Shown here piece by piece: positions 58,522 to 64,000 of a stretch of DNA of 64,000 nt. The stretch comes from Streptomyces griseicoloratus (GTDB lineage: Bacteria > Actinomycetota > Actinomycetes > Streptomycetales > Streptomycetaceae). Every line of letters starts with the position of its first letter. Positions within the stretch are counted from its first letter, which is position 1. The notes beneath the pieces are model-generated. The model had not been told where the DNA came from. It saw only the letters and a list, made by a program, of their open reading frames with translations, and did not search any database. The translations under genes were made by a program, and so were the position numbers. The stretch spans positions 1-64,000 of the forward strand of contig NZ_JACVQF010000211.1 of the NCBI RefSeq assembly GCF_014534645.1. The letters run 5' to 3'.

Positions 58522-58926
58522 TCAGGCGGTCACCGCCGCTTCGGGCCGGTGCCGCGCCGGCGTCCAGCAGCGGATGATGTCGCGCACCGAGACGATGCCG
58601 GCGGGCTCGCCCCGGTCGAGGACGATGAGGTGGCGGAAGCCGCCGTGCGCCATCGCCCGCGCCGCCTCCTCCAGCGTCCAGGAGGGAGCGGCGAACACGA
58701 CGTCGGTGGTGGTGTGGGCGTGGGCGCGTTCGGTGTCCGGGTCCTGACCCAGGCCGACGGAGTCGAGGACGTCGCGTTCGGTGAGGATGCCGATGCCGCC
58801 GGCGTCCGGGTCGTACACCACGGCCGCGCCGACGCGGCGGGCGGACATCAGGGCGGCGGCCTGACGGAGGGTGTGGGCGGGGCCGATGGTGAGGACGACC
58901 GTGCTCATGGCTTCGTGGACGAGCAT
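58522..58926 (-). CDS. Tandem CBS-domain protein
   Basis: 134-aa protein consisting of two CBS motifs (VGAAVVYDPDAGGIGILTER, about residue 34; RHLIVLDRGEPAGIVSVRDI, about residue 100). Such proteins bind adenine nucleotides and regulate partners. ATG 58926 has AGGAGG 11 nt upstream; GTG 58938 overlaps that site and is less likely. Convergent with the catalase; no partner is obvious. Confidence 0.85.
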   Translation of the reverse strand: MLVHEAMSTVVLTIGPAHTLRQAAALMSARRVGAAVVYDPDAGGIGILTERDVLDSVGLGQDPDTERAHAHTTTDVVFAAPSWTLEEAARAMAHGGFRHLIVLDRGEPAGIVSVRDIIRCWTPARHRPEAAVTA

Positions 58927-59035
58927 GGGTGGAGCCACCTCCTGCCGAATCCATGAGTTAGTTCATGGATTCACAAACGCACAAGTGGGGGGACTCTCAG
59001 AGTGGCAGGTAAAGCGGAGGTCAACAAGAGGGCGC

Positions 59036-59836
59036 TCAGTAGCGCTGGTTGAGATATCCCAGCAGCTCGTCGTGGAGCAGTCCGTTCGACGCCGCCGCGT
59101 TGCCGCTGTGCGGGCCGGGGCGGCCGTCGAGGCCGGTGAAGGTGCCGCCGGCCTCCGTGACGATGATCGCGTTCGCGGCCATGTCCCACAGGGAGAGCTC
59201 CGGTTCGGCGCAGAAGTCGACCGAGCCCTCGGCGACCATCATGTACGGCCAGAAGTCGCCGTACGCGCGCGTGCGCCACACCGAGCGGGTCAGGTCCAGG
59301 AAGCCGTCCAGCCGGCCCTGCTCCTCCCAGCCGCTGAGCGAGGAGTACGCGAAGGAGGCGTCCGACAGCGCCGAGACCTTCGACACCTGCAGCCGGGTGG
59401 CCGAGGTCAGGCTGCGGCCCGTGAAGGCGCCGTGGCCCTTCGCGGCCCACCAGCGGCGGCCGAGCGCAGGGGCGGAGACGAGGCCGACGACGGGCTGGTA
59501 GCCGCCCTCGCCCGCCTCCATGAGGGCGATGAGGGTGGCCCAGACGGGCACGCCGCGCACATAGTTCTTGGTGCCGTCGATCGGGTCGATCACCCAGCGG
59601 CGGGGGCCGGTGCCCTCGACGCCGTACTCCTCGCCGAGGACCGCGTCACGGGGGCGGGCGCGTCCGAGGTGGCCGCGGATCAGCTCCTCGGCGGCCTTGT
59701 CCGCCTCGCTCACCGGGGTCATGTCCGGCTTGGTCTCGACCTTCAGGTCGAGGGCCTTGAAGCGGTCCGTCGTCGCGGCGTCGGCGGCGTCCGCGAGGAC
59801 GTGGGCGAGGCGGAGGTCGTCGAGGTAGTCCGGCAT
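59036..59836 (-). CDS. hisN: Histidinol-phosphate phosphatase, IMPase fold
   Basis: 266-aa inositol-monophosphatase-like enzyme. Metal motifs are LGEEYGV (about residue 67), [17 protein letters not shown] (about residue 80) and [18 protein letters not shown] (about residue 212). In Streptomyces this IMPase-like protein supplies the histidinol-phosphatase step of histidine synthesis (recalled). ATG 59836 has TACCGT ending 6 nt upstream, so it is probably leaderless; the longer frame upstream is a Pro/Arg-rich readthrough. Confidence 0.88.
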   Translation of the reverse strand: MPDYLDDLRLAHVLADAADAATTDRFKALDLKVETKPDMTPVSEADKAAEELIRGHLGRARPRDAVLGEEYGVEGTGPRRWVIDPIDGTKNYVRGVPVWATLIALMEAGEGGYQPVVGLVSAPALGRRWWAAKGHGAFTGRSLTSATRLQVSKVSALSDASFAYSSLSGWEEQGRLDGFLDLTRSVWRTRAYGDFWPYMMVAEGSVDFCAEPELSLWDMAANAIIVTEAGGTFTGLDGRPGPHSGNAAASNGLLHDELLGYLNQRY

Positions 59837-60190
59837 GCGGCCACGGTATCTGTCGGGGGTGGGGCGGGGCCACCGGGGGTTTGGGCGGCGGCGTGCGTCC
59901 GGCGCGGCGCCGGGTGGTGTACGGCGTGGGGTGTCCCGTTCGTGCTGGGCGGTGCGTGGCGTCGGTGCTGGGCGGGGTGGGTGCGCGGCCCGGCGCTTGC
60001 GGGGTGCCGCTGCGCCCACCCGTGCCGCCCTGGGGGTACCTCCCAGGCCGTTCAGGCACTGGGGGAGGCACGACTGCCCGCAGCTAGGGCGGCGTGGTCG
60101 CCTGCGGCCAGGGCGGTGCGGGGGACCTTGACAGGGGTGCTGGGGGCGTCAAATCTGGGCGCAGAGCCGCTCGGCCCGAGGGAGGCGATG
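59837..60190. promoter_or_regulatory. 354-nt G-rich divergent region
   Basis: Between hisN and a TetR gene. The plus strand is unusually G-rich (many GGGG runs). It holds a semi-palindrome CTGGGGGTACCTCCCAG near 60030 with a partner CTGGGGGAGG, resembling common Streptomyces intergenic hairpin repeats. It also contains a perfect -35 TTGACA (60128-60133), a 17-nt spacer and AAATCT (60151-60156), with TTGAC/GTCAA as a small inverted repeat, presumably the TetR promoter. Confidence 0.5.
59843..59848 (-). promoter_or_regulatory. -10 hexamer TACCGT of hisN (leaderless pattern)
   Basis: On the minus strand TACCGT ends 6 nt before ATG 59836. Confidence 0.5.
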
Positions 60191-60799
60191 ATGCCTGCAG
60201 CCCGGGAGTCCCTGCTCGACGCCGCCTGTTCGGCGCTGGCCCGTCGGCCGTGGTCCGCTGTGCGGATGGTGGACGTGGCCGCGGCGGCCGGGGTGTCCCG
60301 GCAGACGCTGTACAACGAGTTCGGCAGCAAGGAAGGGCTCGCCCGGGCACTCGTCCGCAGGGAGGCCGACGGTTTTCTCGCCGGTGTCGAGCGCGTCCTC
60401 GCCGGGACCGGCGACCCCCGGGAACGCCTCACCGCGACCGCCGAGTGGACCGCGTCGGCCGCTCGCGAGAACGCGCTGGTACGGGCCATGCTCACCGGCT
60501 GCTGGAGCGAGCGGCTGCCCTCCCCGACGCTGAAGGCGGTGCCGTCCTCCTCCACCGTCCCCGCGCAGCGCCGGGCCGACGGGGCCCTGCCCTCGCCCGG
60601 CGATCTCGTGGCCCTCGTCCGCGACCGTGCCGTGGCCGTCCTGTCCGGGCCCGGCACTCCCGGGCCGGACGCGGCCGACCTGACCCGCTCCTGCGAACTC
60701 GTCGTCCGTCTGGCCCTGTCCTGCGTCGCCGCACCGCCGCCCGACGGCGGCGTGGCCGAGCTCGTACGGACCTCCCTGTCAAGCCAGTTGACGTCCTGA
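60191..60799 (+). CDS. TetR-family transcriptional regulator
   Basis: 202-aa regulator with N-terminal helix-turn-helix (RMVDVAAAAGVSRQTLYNEF, then GSKEGLARAL) and a helical C-terminal domain ending SSQLTS. ATG 60191 lies 5 nt after GGAGG; an ATG directly before it (60188) is too close to that site. Convergent with an SMR exporter gene 21 nt away, so it may sense a compound that the exporter removes, but the orientation makes direct autoregulation of the pair less obvious. Confidence 0.88.
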   Translation: MPAARESLLDAACSALARRPWSAVRMVDVAAAAGVSRQTLYNEFGSKEGLARALVRREADGFLAGVERVLAGTGDPRERLTATAEWTASAARENALVRAMLTGCWSERLPSPTLKAVPSSSTVPAQRRADGALPSPGDLVALVRDRAVAVLSGPGTPGPDAADLTRSCELVVRLALSCVAAPPPDGGVAELVRTSLSSQLTS

Positions 60800-60819
60800 C
60801 GCGCGACACGCGCGCCGTC

Positions 60820-61143
60820 TCAGTGCGCCGACCCGGACAACTGCAGCCCGATCACACCGATGATGACCAGGCTGATCGAGACGATCTTCAGTGTCGACAC
60901 CAGGTCGCCGAGGAAAACCATGCCGTAGATCGCGGTGCCCGCCGCGCCGATACCGGTCCACACCGCGTACGCCGGGCCGACGTCGAGCTTCTTCAGGGAG
61001 AGGGTCAGCAGACCGAAACTGCCCAGCGCGAAGGCGCAGAAGGCGATGGTCGGCCACAGCCGGGTGAAGCCGTGCGACAGCTTCAGACACACGGCGAACC
61101 CGGTCTCGAGCAACCCGGCCACTATGACCAGCAGCCACGCCAT
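60820..61143 (-). CDS. Small multidrug resistance exporter, SugE/Gdx type
   Basis: 107-aa protein with four membrane segments. The essential Glu is in VIVAGLLETGFAVCLK (Glu14), and the GDx/SugE-type region LSHGFTRLWP and AYAVWTGIGAAGTAIYGM is present. Subfamily residues favour guanidinium or quaternary ammonium export over the EmrE-type broad range. ATG 61143 follows GGAGG by 7 nt. I found no guanidine riboswitch in the leader. Confidence 0.85.
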   Translation of the reverse strand: MAWLLVIVAGLLETGFAVCLKLSHGFTRLWPTIAFCAFALGSFGLLTLSLKKLDVGPAYAVWTGIGAAGTAIYGMVFLGDLVSTLKIVSISLVIIGVIGLQLSGSAH

Positions 61144-61287
61144 GTGTCGTCCTCCCGTAGTCCACGTACCGTGACCGCTTCGTCTGGCTTTGCTCAGGCT
61201 TGGAACCGGCTTGGTGCGATTATGCACTTACCGGGCCGAGGCGGGGGCAAACAACGCGGAGGTCAGCGGCCCTCCCAGGGCGAAACG

Positions 61288-62301
61288 TCAGTCGCCCTCC
61301 CTGCGTTCCCGCGTCGCCAGCAGCCGGCGCAGCGAGTACAGCCGCGCCGGGTCGGCGTGCCCCTCGGCCACCCACGCGTCCAGCGCGCAGTCCTTCTCGT
61401 CGTGGCTGCATGCCCGCGGGCAGCCCGCCGTGCCCGGCTCCAGATCGGGGAACGCGTGGATCACGCGCGACGGATCGATGTGGGCCAGCCCGAACGACCG
61501 TACGCCCGGGGTGTCGACGACCCACCCGTCCGCGGCGGAGGACAGCGGCAGGGCGAGCGCGGAGGTCGTCGTGTGCCGGCCGCGGCCCGTCACCGCGTTC
61601 ACATGGCCCGTGGTGCGCCGGCGCTCCTCGGGCACCAGCGCGTTGACGAGGGTCGTCTTGCCGACGCCGGAGTGGCCGACGAAGGCCGTGACCCTGCCGT
61701 CCAGGTGCTCCCGTACGCGGTCGGCGGCGTCGCCGTTCTCCAGTTCCTCGCGGCTGGTGACGACGTACGGGATGTCCAACGCGCCGTACAGCTCCAGGAG
61801 TTGGTCCGGCGGGGCCAGGTCCGACTTGGTCATCACCAGCAGCGGTGTCAGTCCGCCGTCGAACGCCGCGACCAGGCAGCGGTCGATCAGGCGTGGGCGC
61901 GGCTCGGGATCGGCGAGGGCGGTGACGATGGCGAGCTGGTCGGCGTTGGCGACGACCACCCGCTCGAACGGGTCGTCGTCGTCGGCCGTGCGGCGCAGGA
62001 CCGAGGTGCGCTCCTCGATGCGGACGATCCGCGCGAGCGTGTCCTTCGCTCCGGACAGGTCGCCGACCAGGGCGACCCGGTCGCCGACGACCGCCGCCTT
62101 GCGGCCCAGTTCGCGGGCCTTCATCGCCATGACCGTGCGGTCCTCGACGAGGCAGGTCAGCCGGCCCCGGTCGACCGTGAGGACCATGCCCTCGGCGGCG
62201 TCCTCGTGCTTGGGCCGGATGCGCGTGCGCGGCCGGTTGCCCTTGCGGTTGGGGCGCGTGCGGATGTCGTCCTCGTCGGTGTGCTTGCCGTAGCGGCGCA
62301 T
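61288..62301 (-). CDS. rsgA: Ribosome-assembly GTPase RsgA
   Basis: 337-aa circularly permuted GTPase that acts in 30S maturation. An OB-fold-type N-terminus (RLTCLVEDRTVMAMKARELG) precedes the G4 motif MTKSD (about residue 157), G1 GHSGVGKTTLVNAL (about residue 203), G3 VVDTPGVRSFG (about residue 262) and the zinc knuckle AGCPRACSHDEKDCAL (about residue 292). ATG 62301 with AGGGA upstream; the gene lies 17 nt after aroA and probably shares its transcript. Confidence 0.92.
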   Translation of the reverse strand: MRRYGKHTDEDDIRTRPNRKGNRPRTRIRPKHEDAAEGMVLTVDRGRLTCLVEDRTVMAMKARELGRKAAVVGDRVALVGDLSGAKDTLARIVRIEERTSVLRRTADDDDPFERVVVANADQLAIVTALADPEPRPRLIDRCLVAAFDGGLTPLLVMTKSDLAPPDQLLELYGALDIPYVVTSREELENGDAADRVREHLDGRVTAFVGHSGVGKTTLVNALVPEERRRTTGHVNAVTGRGRHTTTSALALPLSSAADGWVVDTPGVRSFGLAHIDPSRVIHAFPDLEPGTAGCPRACSHDEKDCALDAWVAEGHADPARLYSLRRLLATRERREGD

Positions 62302-62318
62302 GACGTGTCCCTGCGTTC

Positions 62319-63635
62319 CTATGCCCCGAGCATCCCGGTCCACAGATCGGGGAAGTCGGGCAGGGTCTTCGCCGTCGTCGCCACGTTCTCGATCCGCACG
62401 CCCTCGACCGCGAGGCCGATGATCGCGCCGGCGGTGGCCATGCGGTGGTCCTCGTAGGTGTGGAAGACCCCGCCGTGCAGCGGGCGCGGGCGGATGTGCA
62501 GGCCGTCGGCGGTCTCGGTGACGTCACCGCCGAGTTCGTTGATCTCCTTGGTGAGCGCGGCCAGGCGGTCCGTCTCGTGCAGCCGCAGGTGCGCCACCCC
62601 GCGCAGGGTCGAGGGGGAGTCCGCGAGGGCGGCGACGGCCGCGATGCCCGGGGTCAGCTCGCCGACCTCGCCGAGATCGACGTCGATGCCGTGCACGGCA
62701 CCCGATCCGGCGAACACCAGGCCGTAGTCGGTCAGTTCGCAGGAACCGCCCATCTCCGTGAAGATCTCGCGCAGCCGGTCACCGGGCTGCGTCGTGCGCG
62801 CCGGCCAGTCGGGGATGACGATCTTGCCGCCGGTCACCAGCGCGGCCGCGAGGAACGGCTGGGCGTTGGACAGGTCGGGTTCGATCGTCAGGTCCCGGCC
62901 GAGCAGGGCGCCCGGCGTGACCCGCCAGACGTTCGGCTCGCCGCCGGACTCCGGGGTGTCGACCTGGGCGCCGACCGAGCGCAGCATGTCCACGGTCATG
63001 CGGATGTGCGGCATGGACGGCAGGGCCGAGCCGGTGTGCCGGACCTCGACGCCCTGGTTGAAACGCGGGCCGGACAGCAGCAGGGCGCTGACGAACTGCG
63101 ACGACGACGACGCGTCGATCTCGACCGGTCCGCCCTCCAGGGCGCCCCCGCCGTGCACGGTCATCGGCAGCGCGCCGCGCCCGTCGTCGTCGATGCGGGC
63201 ACCGAGGGCGCGCAGCGCGTCGATCACGCCGTTCAGGGGCCGCTCGTAGGACCGGGGGTCGCCGTCGAAGCGGACCGGGCCGTCGGCGAGCGTGGCGACC
63301 GGCGGCAGGAACCGCATCACCGTGCCGGCGTTGCCGACGTCGACCGTGGCCGGGCCGTGCAGGCCGACCGGGATCACCCGCCAGAACTCGCCGGTGCCCT
63401 CCGGGCCGACGCCCTCCTCGATGCCCACGCCCATCGCACGCAGGGCGCCGGCCATCAGCAGGGTGTCGCGCGAGCGCAGCGGGCGGCGCAGCCAGCCGGG
63501 CTCGGAGGCGAGGGCGGCCAGCACCAGGGCGCGGTTGGTGACCGATTTGGACCCGGGCACGTGGACCGTCGCGTCGACGGCTCCGCTCGCGTGCGGGGCG
63601 GGCCAGAGGGCGGTGTGTGCATCGTTCGGGGCCAT
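62319..63635 (-). CDS. aroA: 3-phosphoshikimate 1-carboxyvinyltransferase (EPSP synthase)
   Basis: 438-aa shikimate-pathway enzyme. Signature regions: [17 protein letters not shown] (about residue 26, binding Lys/Ser), [16 protein letters not shown] (about 98), [14 protein letters not shown] (about 174), [13 protein letters not shown] (about 280), [15 protein letters not shown] (about 344) and the C-terminal [15 protein letters not shown] (about 390). On the minus strand TAAAGT (63643-63648) ends 7 nt before ATG 63635, so translation is probably leaderless; GTG 63644 would lie inside that promoter. Confidence 0.95.
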   Translation of the reverse strand: MAPNDAHTALWPAPHASGAVDATVHVPGSKSVTNRALVLAALASEPGWLRRPLRSRDTLLMAGALRAMGVGIEEGVGPEGTGEFWRVIPVGLHGPATVDVGNAGTVMRFLPPVATLADGPVRFDGDPRSYERPLNGVIDALRALGARIDDDGRGALPMTVHGGGALEGGPVEIDASSSSQFVSALLLSGPRFNQGVEVRHTGSALPSMPHIRMTVDMLRSVGAQVDTPESGGEPNVWRVTPGALLGRDLTIEPDLSNAQPFLAAALVTGGKIVIPDWPARTTQPGDRLREIFTEMGGSCELTDYGLVFAGSGAVHGIDVDLGEVGELTPGIAAVAALADSPSTLRGVAHLRLHETDRLAALTKEINELGGDVTETADGLHIRPRPLHGGVFHTYEDHRMATAGAIIGLAVEGVRIENVATTAKTLPDFPDLWTGMLGA

Positions 63636-63642
63636 GGGCCCC

Positions 63643-63648
63643 ACTTTA
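63643..63648 (-). promoter_or_regulatory. -10 hexamer TAAAGT of aroA (leaderless pattern)
   Basis: On the minus strand TAAAGT ends 7 nt before ATG 63635. The aroA-rsgA pair would be read from it. Confidence 0.55.
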
Positions 63649-63758
63649 GTGGGCGCCCGCCCTCCGGGTACGGCGCCGCCGGGGCCGGCCGTGCCGGGCG
63701 GCGGGGCCGCACGCCCGTCCGGCGTCGCGTCCCCGTGCCGTCGGCCCTCCGGGGCGGC

Positions 63759-64000
63759 TCACAGTTCCAGGAGCCAGCGTCCCCCGCCGATCAGGGAGGA
63801 CAGGGACACCGCGTGGAACAGGAAGAACCACACCCCCGCGGGCGCGTGGGTCAGCCGGGCCAGCTGGTCGGCGTCCGAGTCGCCGGCCCCTCCGCGCGCC
63901 CGCCTCGCCTGCAGCTCGAACGCCGGGCGCACTCCGCCGAGCAGCAGGAACCACACCACCGCGTACGCGAACGCCGCCTGCACCTGTGGCCCGGCCAGCC
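63759..64000 (-). CDS. M50-like membrane metallopeptidase, C-terminal part (cut by window edge)
   Basis: The C-terminal 80 residues of a membrane protein that enters from the right edge: AGPQVQAAFAYAVVWFLLLG, RPAFELQARRARG, DSDADQLARLTHAPAG, then a last membrane segment and GGGRWLLEL. The DSDADQLARLT segment is typical of actinobacterial M50-like proteins, as I recall them; the HExxH part would lie outside the window. It reads toward aroA on the same strand, 123 nt upstream of its start. Confidence 0.65.
   Translation of the reverse strand, partial: LAGPQVQAAFAYAVVWFLLLGGVRPAFELQARRARGGAGDSDADQLARLTHAPAGVWFFLFHAVSLSSLIGGGRWLLEL

Noticed and set aside
61144-61287. Possible guanidine riboswitch before the SugE/Gdx-type exporter
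   Set aside because: ACGA-containing words are present, but I could not find the paired flanking stems of the known guanidine classes.
1-64000. CRISPR array, insertion sequence or prophage
   Set aside because: No regularly spaced direct repeats with unique spacers, no transposase or phage genes were seen; tandem repeats found are short in-frame or promoter repeats.

Overview
The window is a stretch of high-GC actinobacterial chromosome, almost certainly Streptomyces. The evidence is strong third-position G/C bias throughout, GTG/TTG starts, a WblC/WhiB7-type regulator, a CatR-catalase pair, mycoredoxin, an AdnAB helicase-nuclease, and AIM24/TerD and UPF0182 proteins. From memory, the order DEAD helicase, ferritin-like, DUF3107, TetR, DUF3152, moeZ, (ATL), adnA, adnB, nudC, mycoredoxin, uvrD2, whiB7/wblC, ABC1 kinase, DUF2342, PDZ-Lon, UPF0182 follows the mycobacterial chromosome, so this is mostly ancient core DNA with a few Streptomyces-specific insertions.

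Left part (1-14.7 kb): a DEAD-box RNA helicase (cut by the left edge) diverges from a MiaE-like ferritin gene. Next come a small membrane protein, a DUF3107 protein, a TetR regulator, a small acidic protein, an alpha/beta hydrolase and a DUF3152 zincin-like protein. A tightly overlapped four-gene unit follows: PelF-like glycosyltransferase, polytopic membrane protein, NAD epimerase and Spherulin-4/GH135-like protein. It looks like a minimal galactosamine-polysaccharide locus. moeZ follows.

14.8-23.5 kb: a 24-codon gene for ribosomal protein bL37, then a small accessory islet (unknown protein, NUDIX hydrolase, decayed XRE-regulator remnant). After this come two tandem Tap/SlpD-type exopeptidases, a large membrane protein joining a degenerate kinase-like module to a YbhN/MprF-type flippase, and a cysteine-less alkyltransferase-like DNA-repair protein.

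23.8-38 kb: a DNA-repair and stress block with adnA, adnB, M20 peptidase, nudC, mycoredoxin, a UvrD2-type helicase and wblC. wblC has an AT-rich WhiB7-style promoter, an upstream ORF and an intrinsic terminator in its leader, the layout expected for antibiotic-induced attenuation.

38-54 kb: ABC1 kinase, an orphan ThiF/E1-like protein, a YgjP-type metallohydrolase, a three-gene TerD-AIM24/AIM24/AIM24 operon, NUDIX, DUF2342, an SDR protein, moaE, a 54-aa membrane protein, a PDZ-Lon protease, a PPA1309-like protein and UPF0182.

54-64 kb: two initiator tRNA genes with the same sequence flank a 607-aa Sel1-repeat protein. Then come catR/catalase (divergent), a CBS protein, hisN, TetR, an SMR exporter, rsgA and aroA, and an M50-like membrane protein cut by the right edge.

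Two patterns run across the window. At least ten genes have a TANNNT hexamer 6-7 nt before the start codon, the signature of leaderless transcripts, and four more have CANNAT in the same place. Several proteins also carry recently expanded in-frame tandem repeats (AdnA 6 x 39 bp, AdnB 3 x 21 bp, the membrane protein 8 x 15 bp).
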